A stretch of 64,000 bases of DNA from Lethocerus indicus. Taxonomy: Eukaryota; Arthropoda; Insecta; Hemiptera; Belostomatidae. The notes below the pieces were generated by a model, which had not been told where the DNA came from, searched no databases, and was given only the letters and a program-made list of their open reading frames with translations. The stretch lies in assembly GCA_019843655.1 (NCBI GenBank), contig JACDQD010000010.1, positions 2,711,637-2,775,636 on the forward strand, read 5' to 3'. Below are positions 37,601 to 49,000 of this stretch, piece by piece. The translations under genes were made by a program, and so were the position numbers. Positions within the stretch are counted from its first letter, which is position 1. Each line of letters starts with the position of its first letter.

Positions 37601-40600
37601 AACATTATGTATACAGGGCTGTCCTAGAGGTAGACCTCAATTTTAGAGTCGGATAGCCAATTCAAGGGGCCCATAAAACACCTTTATTGAATCCCAAAAA
37701 CAAACGCTGACCCCATACTATTGAAGCAGGAGCTTTACCGGTACACCTGTGCAGAAAAAACTAAAAATCATATTGAACGGACCTATTTTTTTAATTTTTA
37801 ATACATGGAAAATGCAGCGCTTAATCATTTCATGAAAACGTTTGAAATTGTTCATTGCACAATTATAAACATAGTTATTATCTTCAAAACTTCGACGGAA
37901 ATATTAACCTATTTTGAAGACACTCTTTCGGCCGATTAATTTGTAAATTCTGAGCACCACAATATGTTTGTCCCAATATTATATTTTTTTCGTAATACCC
38001 TTCTTTTTTTCACATCCCCGATTTTTGCTCTTTTTCTCTCTCTAATTTCCAATTCAACGTTTAAAATAAAAAGCATATACGTGAGAGCGCTTTATATCGG
38101 GAAAGCTAATTGCTATAATCCCCGCCGATAGTGAAATCCCTCCCCGCCGCCCCAACCTATCTCTGTATTGATCTTCAGTTTACGTTTTGTGGATGTAAAC
38201 GTTTTTTCACACGACAACAACTCCGATAAGCGACCTAATTGCAGGCTGGCTTGTCAGATGTAATGAGCCGATCGGAGAAAATAATTAAGGACTTTTACGA
38301 TTGCTTAATCCAAATGATATTTTTCCCGATTCGCCCGAATGGCTCAAAAGAAACAACTTTTCGACGATTCATTTCATCTATAACTGTAAATCAATAAACG
38401 CATTCCATTATTATGGCGCGGTGCACCACCTTACAAGTATTTCGTCTGTAGATTAGGGTGGATGCTACTAGAACGTGTTAGCACGTAGAGGGAATGAAAC
38501 TGAAGGTTCTGACAGTCATCCTAAAGCTTAGACCTAAGAAAAAAATCGGCGAGTGGAAACTGAAGATGGCAAGAATAATACCAATGTAAACACTATTTTT
38601 CACCATAATCTGAATGTAAAATGAATACCCCCATAATTTATCATTTCTATAACACCGTTCGTGAAGCGTTGTTGTAGATTCAAGAATTTATCTTTTCAAT
38701 TACAACGCTGTTCTTGCGCACAAATATTTCTCCATTTGAAATGGCCCTTTGCCGTGACAGACGGTCACAACTCGTATTCTTATCACAGGTTACACCGCCA
38801 GCCACGAAAGTCCCCTCTCATTATAACTGTGTTAATGAGCCCGATAATGGTCTGCACAAGATACAATATAAAGCATTTTAAACGAAGGGAACCGGCAAGT
38901 ATTTTAAACTTAAATACCTTAATTATTAATTATATCATTAAAAATAAAAATTCACAAAGGTTTTATCGATCATTTTGGCACTACAAATTGTTAAGTCGTT
39001 TATTGCAGTTCTGAAACACCTATAGAATAATCTAATAAAAATCTATGGAAATACACAAAGGAAGTGATCCTGCAAAGTTTTGTTGCGATTCTACGGAGTC
39101 TCTATTTATTAGTCAGTTCTTACCTCCGAACTCAAGTTTTATCGAGTTAAAAAGTTTATGCCGAACTTTATCGCCGGAATAAAGCCGATAAATTCTAACG
39201 GAATTCTTCACTTGTCAGAAATGGTAGAGGGAACCCGAAAACGGGTCACACTCGTACCGGCGGTGTGTGCTCGGGACAGACAGCTAAAAAATTGGAATGC
39301 ATTTTGCGTCTGGTACTATATTTGGTGGGGGGGGGGGGTGTAGGGGGGGTCTTGCAAGTCCCACATCTCTCAGCTTATTCCCGAAGACTTCTCCAAAGGC
39401 ATCAAGATCGTATCCGCCGACGTTCAATCCGATATATGCATCCGGTTCATCTTTCCGGTTCGCATATCTCTCAAAATCCCGTATATATTTGTAAGAGGCA
39501 ACCCCCATTACAGATGTCCGCCCCCGACCAATTTAAACAAATTTCCAATTCGTCCTATTTCTTGGACGTTGTTTCCAGTTGATGTCCGTTTCCAAATGAA
39601 AACTCCAAGAAAGTAATTTTACTACTTTTATTTTATTAAAAAATATTGTTAATTAATTGTTTAATTAATTGAACTTGTTGTTTAATTAATTTAATTAATG
39701 AAGCTCTTTCACACGCTTCAATAGTAGTAACCCTTTTTAACGGTTTTATACCTATATTTTTTCTGTTAAAGTAAAAACATACATTACGCTAATTGTTTTT
39801 ACGCTTATTATTGGATTATGATGAAGAATATCTTCTTCTTAGGCAGGAAGGAATGATCGCTTCCCGTATCACCATAAAGTAAATCAATTAATATTGAAGA
39901 ATGTTCCCGGATCTAACAGCGAGTCCTTCTTTAGCGTCGGTTTTGAAAAACATTTGAAATATTATTGCGATATCTATCTCCGGTACGAACGGTGAAAACG
40001 TGCAAACAATTTCACGCAATACGGTGATGTTTTTCCAAAAAGGTTTATATTTCATCTTCTCATTTTGTTTGCCGCGTCTCATCTTCTTTACTTTCGGACA
40101 CTTGGAGCCGGCCGTATTTCACTGCAGGTGGTATTCACCTATAACGTACACCAAGCCTCGTTCCTCGCCCTTTTTACCGGCAAACCGGAAGAAGATAAAA
40201 GGGGAAGCGGTAAGAACGCGAGGAGGGAAAATGGGATAAAGGGGTGACGGCGGTGGGGATGACTATAAGGGTGGTCGGGGCGGGGGGGGGATAGAGGAGG
40301 GGTCGTGACCGAGTCTGAGGAACTTTATAAGGTTTTTCCGGGCTGATGGGCCTCCTCCTACTCCTGCTAGCACGACAATACCTATGTCCCTTTTCTTTGT
40401 CGTCGGCAGGGAACCTTTATTTATTTGAGCTTCTTCCAGTGGGCGGGCGTTTTGTCTTGCAGTTTATTTTTATGCGGCGACGCACCCCCCCTATGAAATA
40501 AGGGCATGCACCCGTTTTTTTCCCACTTTCCCGTCCGGCCTTTCAGTTTTATCCCCCGCAACTGGGACACTGAAAGCGGTATGAACGGGAAAATGGCGTA

Positions 40601-43398
40601 CGTTAAAATTTAGTTTGAGTTAGGTTAGGTCGCACGTTCGATCTCTCGCCGTTTCCAGTCGTCGGGTACACTTCATTTCTCTCTTCCGGTCGGCATGTGT
40701 GAAACTTTTTCCCTCTATACTGCCAAGACTCAAGTACCCGGATAAGCACTCTATTTGTTCTCCATATTCTTAAGCCTGTTCTAATAACGCCTCCTTTGGA
40801 GCGAATCCAACTTACCGAACACGTCTCATGACTGCCATACATATAATAAACCTACTGTTACATTTATTACGGCAGGGAATTACTTCTTTCAAACCCGAAC
40901 AAGAGGATACATTTTTTCTGTTTTGTACACTGTTTTTAATTTAATTTTAATAATTATTAAAATTCCATAAATCCAAAATCCATTAAATAACATGATCTAA
41001 AACCTCAGCTCAATGAAACTTCTTTTGATGATCTCAATTACCAATGCGGGACCAAGTATTTTTTAGATACAACAGAAGAATTCGCAATATTGCTAAATAA
41101 TTAGAGAAATCTCTTTAATTAGTATCATTGTGGGTTTGAGAGAAACTCCTTAGTCTAAACAAATCTATGCAGTAAAAAATAGTTGGAATAAAGTAAAGAA
41201 AGCGCCCGGTCTTATCGAAATCGTTACTTCCCATCTCCTTTCACCGAATGTAGAATCATAAAACTGTACGAATCTGATATGTAGGGATTTTATTTCAGAT
41301 TTTATCCAGCCTCGTCTAGCTTCAGTCAATTTTATTAAACTGAAATCCGTACATTCGTATTGGCGAATTTCGATCGTGCGCCCGAGGACCATTTAGCCGG
41401 AAAGCCAGTTGCACTGTGCTCTTACGATAGAACGGTTTTATCCCAACTTCTCGTAAACACAATATTTTTGTTTCACCGCTCCGGACTTATATATACGGCG
41501 TGTTGATTTTTTCATCTTATGTACCAGTAGTACATGTACAGCAGTTAGGTACTATTAGTTAGCGTTTTAAATTGGAAGTTGACGTTTTATAGCTCATCCC
41601 GTATCTCTGCTCAGCTTCTTAAAAAACTTCATACGTTCTTAAAAACTGAATGTGTTATAATCACAATTACAAGTGAAATAATAACGCACAAATGAAGGCC
41701 CCACATCGCACGAGATCTAAAACGGTAAACATTATTATTTACTAAGGCTAACTTGTAATTCCTAACTTAAACATATTGTCAGAGAGAAAGCATTTTATAT
41801 TTCACCGAAAGTGTTTCAAACTTTCAACGATAAGCGTCTGTAAACAATCATAGCCGTTAAATGCATACACTCGTCTGTTTTCTTGGTTTAAACAAAGCCG
41901 TCAATTGATAGGGCGTTGAATTGAGGCGTGAGCCGAGGTAGGGGGCCCGTATAATTGGACGAGGCTATCGCGACGGCTCCATCTCCGTTTTCGGCCCCCG
42001 GGGTCTTAAACACCTCACAGTCACGACCCTGCCTCCCACATACGGTACCTTTTCTCTGCAGAACTGGCAATCGGTCGATCATCGGAACTCGCCCTTAGCG
42101 CTTCCGCTTTCAACCCCCGGTTCATCCCCCCACCCCCCACCAACCCCCGTGATTTATTGCGGGTAATAATTCACTTAGAACCAGGGTTACGAAAGGGTTA
42201 ACGCCGTTATTTATACCTTCCGGGAGTATAGTTTTAAGCGCGCTGCCAAGAGATTGGCACGTACAACAATTTAGCCGGCACGTGAACGGTTTGCAGATTC
42301 AAATTATTTTTTTTGCGCTAGGCAACCCGCGGGTAGGATATCCGGCCTCTTCATTTCATATTTAATATTCTCGGTATGTCGGACGGTCGATAAATAATAT
42401 TAGGGAATTTTTCGCCACCGCTGTACAGCAATAATTGAGAAACGATACATCGAATTGTTCTTAAGATGGACCGGATGGACATAAATACAACTGTTATCTC
42501 ATTATAAAGATGTCTAATAAGAATTTAAAATACGAATAATAAAGCTTTTGATGTGTATTCCGGCTATAGAATCTCTAGGCCAATTGCCTACTCTTTTCAG
42601 AAGGGTATTGAACGGAATGTGGCCATGTAATCTAAAGATAACAGAAAAAAAATATTGAAATTTCATATAAAAAAGGAGGAAAGCTAGTGGGGTTCTCGTC
42701 TATTACGCTCTATTTATATTAGTTATGGCAATAAACCAGTTAAGAAAATACTGGTTACGCGGATCTATAACCGGGTGCTGAGCTCTGGGGATACCGAGTT
42801 CGTACAGTTGGACAGCCGGAATGTCCTCCCGAGTTAAGGAATCCGAAGTGGGGCCCGACGTGGGGGGGGGAGGGGGTGACAGTGCCACCGCCTAAAACCT
42901 TCCGACGAAGGAAACCCGAGACTCCCGGTTCCACTTTATACACGTCGACAGTACCGGCCTGGAATTTCTTCACCGCCTTGCCCCCTCGCGACAACCACCT
43001 CTTATATAATTATAAGTAATAGGTAGAAATCGAAACAAAAAACTCATGTCGGTGTGAGACCGTTCATTCTTTCCTATATTATTATGATTATATTAAACTT
43101 GTGGTTAAAAATAACTAATAACTAAACGCTAATAACTACGTCGACAATATTAAACAGTACATGTGTTTTTAAATTAAAAATAAATTTAACTGTATTCGAG
43201 TGTAAAGGCAGATTTAATACTCTATAAAGGAGGGCGGCACTTGTTATTAATTTTTAATAATTTAACCATAAATTTGAACTTTAAGAATTCGAAATTATTA
43301 CTATCTAACTTCCGAATAAGAATGGGTATACGTTGAGAGTTCCAGTAGAAAGGTTTTTCCCTTCCCAACTGTTGCTCCCCCGGGGGCGGTATGTTTCT
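31683..43398. other. No gene seen
   Basis: Mostly AT-rich sequence. Two adjacent minus-strand frames at 32129-32650 (73 and 97 codons) lie in a GC-richer patch but show no recognisable domain. GCTGTCCTAGAGG near 37619 resembles transposon-end phrases, but no paired end was confirmed. A poly-G run occurs near 39327-39338 and GC-richer patches at 40180-40310 and 41930-42130. Confidence 0.4.
39649..39701. promoter_or_regulatory. Cluster of TTAATTAA sites
   Basis: Four TTAATTAA octamers or close variants in about 53 bp, around a GAACTTGTTG spacer. TAAT cores are the usual binding sites of homeodomain proteins, and tight same-site clusters are seen in enhancers. In AT-rich DNA this can also be simple drift, so regulatory use is only a possibility. 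Confidence 0.25.
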
Positions 43399-43433
43399 AA
43401 CGTTTCGGAACCCTCGCCGGTTCCGTCATCAGG
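43399..43433 (-). ncRNA. Hammerhead-ribozyme-like core
   Basis: Read on the minus strand: CTGATGA (43432-43426), one spacer base C, GGAACC, a six-base loop GGCGAG, GGTTCC, then GAAACGTT. The core order CUGAUGA, stem II, GAAA matches the invariant residues of hammerhead ribozymes. Stem II is a perfect six base pairs. The departure from the canonical form is the single extra base between CUGAUGA and stem II, and I see no obvious long stem I or III. That recalls the small hammerhead variants reported with Penelope-like retroelements, which can act as dimers. No retroelement coding sequence is visible nearby. Cleavage activity is not established. Confidence 0.45.
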
Positions 43434-44646
43434 GTTTCACTGATCCTGCCGCAAGTAATGGACATAGAAAGTAATGACGATAGATTTGTCTGTGAATAAA
43501 CTATGATCAATTAAAAAAGGGTAAATAATTAAAGTATGACCACCATTTTCAGATAGATTTATTAGCCAATACGTCCTAATATTGCATTGTATTAATAAAA
43601 AGTATAATTGATGAGTATGTCAAAATACCAAATAAAGTACAGGTTTCGGGGTTATCATTTCTGAAAAAATATTCAAATATTTTTGAATATTCAATTGTCA
43701 TTAAATATTAATGCAGTATTTATTGAAATTTACTGTAGACTCGTATAATTGTGTTTGTACAGATGGACTGTACGCATACATAAAACATTTCAAACGAATG
43801 CCCGCCCCAAACAAATTTTTTGCGGAGTTTGCCCGGTGCGTTTTCTTTGTAAAAATTATCCCCGCACCATTTGGCTAATGGCCGAATTCATTTTACGGCC
43901 AAAGCTTAGTTGGCTGGCCGGCCGGCTCCCCTTACCTTTTTAGAATTGCAGATATAAAAGTGCCGGATGAATTAGGAAGGACGCTAAGTTGACCTGTTCC
44001 TTTGCGGGGCTTTCGTATCCGCTTACAGCTAAGTAGTCGGTTTGAAAAATGTTGAAGTTGCTCAGGTATATTTTTTTTAATTGGGGTATAATTATCCAGA
44101 GCAGATGTGTGCATTAATCTCTGGATTGTATAATTTATTGAATATAATAAATAATTCAAAGGAGTTTCGAGATGAAAAGGAGTCCTTTTTGCGACCAATT
44201 TCTCATATAAAGTGTTAAGAATAATTTATTGAACCTAACCTCTATGGTCGATGAACGCAAACATAGCCTGAACATTTTTACAACGTTAGAAAAATAAATA
44301 CATTTAGATGGTTCAGGACTTGCAATAGGTGATTTTGGAGGGGGCTGACAGGTCATAAAACGATTAATTCGTTTAATACCTGATAAAACAAGTATCAACA
44401 AGTTTGTGTCGATTAATTATCAATCCATTCTGTTTACAAATGATAACCACTTTCCTGGAACGGTTTGTCTACCCCTTACAATAGGCAGACTTCTATAAAT
44501 ACACGTTTAATCTCTATAACGTATTGTATCGAGCTAAAGGGGAGGGGGGGGGTTGTGTTAGTGTACTTGAAGACTCTTGTGTCTGGGCTGCACAGCACTA
44601 GTTGTGCAGGCTCAACGCCGATTGTCTTGAGTGTTTGCCTTTACAG

Positions 44647-44752
44647 TGGGTGCGGTAGTGGCGGGTTGTTGCGGGGGCGGGGGCTTGGCGTACTGCACGT
44701 GTCGACACGTGCGTGCAGCCCAGCCCCCGCCACTCAGCTAAATGGAGGGGCG
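44647..44752 (+). other. GC-rich exon-like block between strong splice sites, open on both strands
   Basis: On the plus strand, GTTTGCCTTTACAG ends at 44646 and GTAAGT begins at 44753. The 106 nt between them are very GC-rich and open in one frame (GCGSGGLLRGRGLG and onward to QLNGGA). On the minus strand, an acceptor-like CCATTTAG lies above 44738. A frame there reads about 40 codons to a stop and includes HVQYAKPPPPQQPATTAPT, which would suit a proline-rich cytoplasmic tail. A second minus frame is open too. Because GC-rich DNA has few stops, strand and coding status cannot be settled by eye. The minus reading is attractive because a minus-strand membrane-protein exon lies at 45625-45809. 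The block holds the E-box palindrome at 44695-44712, so it may instead be a regulatory or promoter-like island. Confidence 0.25.
44695..44712. promoter_or_regulatory. Perfect palindrome carrying two E-boxes
   Basis: GCACGTGTCGACACGTGC is a perfect 18-bp palindrome with two CACGTG E-boxes in mirror arrangement around a SalI-like centre. CACGTG is the site class bound by bHLH and bHLH-PAS factors such as Clock/Cycle and Myc/Max. The flanks are also roughly mirror-like, G-rich on the left and C-rich on the right (GGGGGCTTGG against CCCAGCCCCC), so a larger cruciform could form. It lies in a GC-rich block about 0.9 kb beyond the minus-strand coding exon. Regulatory use is inference. Confidence 0.35.
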
Positions 44753-45624
44753 GTAAGTCTCCCTCCTTGTTATGACACGTGCTATTTGCTCAGACCGCAA
44801 TTCCGGCCTTCAATCGGCTTCAAGCCGCTCGGTGCAAAGCGAGGATTGCAACTTCAGACAATAGACATTTGTACCGACTAACAATGTCCCAGCCAATTAT
44901 ACCTCCGCTATTAAAACTAAGCATTTTAACAAGAAATCTCCCGACCGGATGTTTAGGTATTGAATATAATTCCTAATTGGAGGAAACACGAACGGTTCCT
45001 GATTCCTCCCATTGTGATGAATAATTAAGGAGGGAATATTGAAACAAAAATACTGAGTTGATACCTTCACTCTGATGTTTCATCCTGACGACCGTTCCAG
45101 GAATTAAATTGTTGTACCTTTTATTGGAGCTTTGGTAGGAATAACCCTGCCGACCCATGTACACACATACCTGTTTAACCCTTCAATATAGAAAATTTAA
45201 ATTTAAAACCGAAACTATTTATTTTACAAGTAGCGGAAAGTATGCAGATAACCTTATAAAATATAGAACAAGTAAGATACATGCATAGCAGATATATCTA
45301 CAATTAACGCCTTAATAGTTGAACGAAAATTAAATACATATTACAGCCATCCCTATCAGACTCATAATCAGTCTACTTATCGTCTAATTTAGACATACAT
45401 TTACTGTATAGGCGTGCACATTGGGTATGCTGTATAATAGGTGAGACCATTATTCCCGGTACGTACAGGGTGTATTCGCGTTTATTTCTTCGACAAACCA
45501 TACATTCTATGTACACTGAATACATTTAAAACAAATAATTTGATAATAAATAATTATCTGAGGGGATGTAATATATTTACTAAAGCAGTTAACTACTGTT
45601 ATGACATATCATAAATTGACTCAC

Positions 45625-45809
45625 GGTGGTGTAGGCGGCGCTTGCGTAGCTGCCCTTCCTCAGCGACCTCCAGCAGCAGCAGGACTGTAGTATGGCCATA
45701 CCGACATATCACAGAACACAGTTGGGCTTAACACAGACAACTATTTCGATTGTCGTCCGTCGAACAGTCAACAACAGCACATGACAAGACGCGAGTCCCA
45801 CTTTGAACC
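45625..45809 (-). CDS. First coding exon of a probable four-helix membrane protein (DUF4728/pasiflora-like), partial
   Basis: This exon is read on the minus strand. It is preceded by a strong acceptor (a T-rich tract ending in TTTTTTCAG, just above 45809) and followed by the donor GTGAGT (45624-45619). About 110 nt of 5' UTR come first. The ATG at 45699-45697 then opens 25 codons ending in phase 0 at the donor. The peptide begins MAILQSCCCWRSLRKGSY and ends ASAAYTT. A CCCW cluster followed by a basic stretch, a GSYAxA motif and YT just before the first membrane helix is what I recall for insect DUF4728/pasiflora-type four-helix proteins, some of which act at septate junctions. This is family recall, not a database match. 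The acceptor means that at least one noncoding exon lies upstream, at higher coordinates. I could not find the next coding exon, expected to carry the first membrane helix, so it may lie below coordinate 1 or be short. The alternative is a chance open frame, but splice sites, start and composition all agree. Confidence 0.6.
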
Positions 45810-46009
45810 CTGAAAAAATTAAAACAAAATGAACTGCCAACAAATGAACAGAGAATAATTATTTATAGGGATTTTCCCTTATACTAATGCCAAATGTCTC
45901 CCCCCTTCTATAAAGTGCAGATTTATACTGACCGCCGCCCAATACTCATAATATACTGGTTGTGTTTACTTAATGGATAAATATAATAATTCGATTTTTC
46001 TGTTTTCAG

Positions 46010-46037
46010 GTGAATGAGTCATCGACCCTCGACACCT
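46010..46037 (+). CDS. Candidate 28-nt microexon
   Basis: An excellent acceptor (a TTTTTCTGTTTTCAG tract ending at 46009) and a consensus donor, GTAAGT at 46038, bracket 28 nt of more GC-rich sequence. Only one frame is open, reading VNESSTLDT plus one base. The other two hit stops at once, so if translated it enters in phase 0. It lies about 200 bp from the minus-strand membrane-protein exon and on the opposite strand. This implies either overlapping genes or that one of the two calls is wrong. Sites this good can occur by chance a few times in a window this size. Confidence 0.28.
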
Positions 46038-49000
46038 GTAAGTACCCTCTATATTACTAATGATTATATTATCAATATTACTCTTACAATTTAATTTCAT
46101 TAAAGGAGTTCACTAATTCTCAGTAGATTTTCATATAATATGCTTATGCCTATGGACTTGGATTAAAACTAAAATTGACGTTTAAATACAATCTGGGGCT
46201 AAATTATATAAAATTGTATTCACATATTTTCCATCTACACCAAAATGAAAATATCGCGTTCATAGATTTGCTATAAATAAAGAGCTCAGTTGATTATTTA
46301 GGTGACCAAACCTTCCTAAATTGTTTTAGAAGGCCTTGAAATATTTTAGCTTGGTTAACGCAAAAATATGGAACTTATACTGAAATTGATAAAACGACAA
46401 GAAGAGTTGACTGACTGAGCCCAATGAAAAAAAGGTACGGGCCAATCCCTAAGCGGTCATTAGATGGACCCCGTTTCGGCCTTTCTGTAAATAGAAAGCC
46501 GTCGTAATTGAATTTACCCCCCTTTGTGAAAAACTTCCGATACCTCGCCCAACTGAATTGTTATCGGACAATTTTTCCCCTGCGTCCGGAAAACTCCCCC
46601 CCCTTCCGAAAGAAACTTTTTAAGGGCGCTATCGGCAAAACTTTTAATACAGGTTCTCGGACTGGGATTAAGAAATTATCGCTGCTTTTCGACAGTCGGT
46701 GCACTTTGTTATCTGAAACTCCCGCTAATCAATGGCTAACAAGTGATGACACACTTGGAGTAATTGCTGGGGAATAAAATTTGATTATTTGATTTTATCG
46801 GGATCGATCCTTTTTGACACTAGACCCCCGTTGCGGTAGCATGATGAAGGCACGCATAGTGCTAGCACTAGCACTGGGCGGCATAATTTTTATTCGAATA
46901 CACTGATGCTCAGTTTCGTCCGTCGATTTTTCGACCGATTGTTTAGAATTTTTCTCGTCAATTGTTCGCTAAGAGTTATAAGGTTCCTTGAGGAAGGAGC
47001 AACTTCATTAATGCATAGTCCAAATTTAATACTCTTTTAACTTTTACCGAACTTAAAGTTTGGCCGACCTCCTTCTGTCGCCGATGTTGCATAATCGATA
47101 ACCAATTCCAACTTTTTCCCGAAATGTCGGCAAGTTGAATGCGTCCCCGCTAGGCGATTTGAGTCAGAAAAGTTGTTGTGGAGGTATTGTTGTAATATAC
47201 TACAGTTTCCTGAACTGAAATTAATGCAAAAGTTACATTAATGCTCAATGATTTCTATAAATAATAACGTTAAGTTGAAATGTTAAGTCTAACAGAGATG
47301 AAGGCTGCCAAGAGATCTTCTTTCGAATTGGTTTCACCGTTCTAACTACCGGTCACTTTATAACATCGTTCGTAATATAAATTTCAAAAATATATGGAGC
47401 ATTATTCAAAATTGTAACAGAACTTCCCTACGATAATGTCTGATTGGAGAAATAGTTTACAATTTTTTTATGAAATGAAACTCTTTTGAAAGTTCCAACT
47501 TATTGCATATAACCAACCGGGGATCGGTGCAGATTTGTTATTCGCCGACGAATAATAATTTGCTTATTCGCCAGATGTTCAACGAATAGGCATATGATTT
47601 ATGAGTCCGCCCCTAATGCGACTATAAATTTTCTCTCCCGGCGTAAACTGCTCCAGTGTAAACTGAGGGAACAGTATTTTATTAAACTTCCAGTTTATTC
47701 CGACCCCAATTGAACTGAATCTGCAGAGTGAGAGTTTCGGCTGCTCTTTTCGGGCCCCTATATTCCAAGAACTGGGTATTTTAAATTAAACTTTAGTTTG
47801 TGTTAAAGCCAGATTCTAAAATAGTACTTTTGCATTCTTATATTTAAATAGAAATATGAAGGATTCGTAATTAGAGGTAATACGTTTTCTAACGGTAATT
47901 TAGAAAATACCGGTTTCGGTAGTGGAAATTGTCGTATTTTTGCATGGAAAGGTACGTAGGGTGAGTTTGGAGACGTAGTAGGACATTAATAAGCGTACAG
48001 TCGAAAATATTAAGGAAAAATCCTAAAGCTTTAACATTGGAACTAAAACGCTGTATCTGAAGCTTTCGGGAGAGCCTTTGTGAGGGAGCTGAATAAAAAA
48101 TTGAGAGTCCTAATAAAAACAAAAATTAATTAGCGGCTGGTCTTTGGATGCCGGCACTTGAGAGGGGTGCCCGCCCCTCTCCATAACTTTAAATGGGCTT
48201 CAATTTGGGACCCCCAAGTTCATTTTTGCCTTTTTTTGTGTAGCTCGGGCCGTAAACTGAAGCAACAAGTGTCAGGGGCTTGCGCCGCCCTCCCTCCCCC
48301 CACTGTTCATTTCGCAGCGGATACAAAAAGGATTTCACTATCTGTCGATCCCGCCTTCGGGTTTTCCAAACTAACTGAAACTCTATACACGTCATACATT
48401 TATGCATACATTTTCAGTATTTCAGGCCCACAATGGGAGACCATTCAGGAGTTCTCATCGAGAACCCTTTATAGTCATAAGTATGATTGAGTACTGTTAT
48501 GTCGTTTGTTTCATTTGAAAGGTTAAACATTGGGATTTCGAAAAAGTAGACTTGAAAAACCATGACTCGCATAATCACCGTAAATGGCTGTCGGTATAAT
48601 GGAGTCTTTGTTTAAATAAAAGGGAAGCGGATTCTCTCTCGGAAGTGAAATGTGTCAGCCACAGCATCACTAAAGCCCAGTAATCGGATTACTTCCGTTA
48701 AATTCGGTCGGACACAATACCAATGAGGCGATTTTTTGCATGACATCGCCATCATAAAATCGTCATGAAACTTAGTCCGGAAATTGGATAAATATCCAAG
48801 GTTCCTAATAGGGAATATGATGCACATGTTAATAAAAATTAATGTTACGTAAAGTTAAAAAGGTTTCGAAATCTTGTGGACGCGGAACAAATAATGGATA
48901 AGGTCAATTAGGTGATGAATAATAAGTGACACATAAATAGAAATTCGTAGTGGGAACAACCTAATGTAGATTTACTTCATAAAAATGGGGTAAGAAAATT

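Noticed and set aside
37430..37640. Possible transposon ends (GGGGTGGTCCAAATTAACC and CAGGGCTGTCCTAGAGG)
   Set aside because: The two phrases are not inverted repeats of each other and no transposase relic lies between them.
40618..40630. TTAGG telomere-type repeats
   Set aside because: Only two units, far too few.
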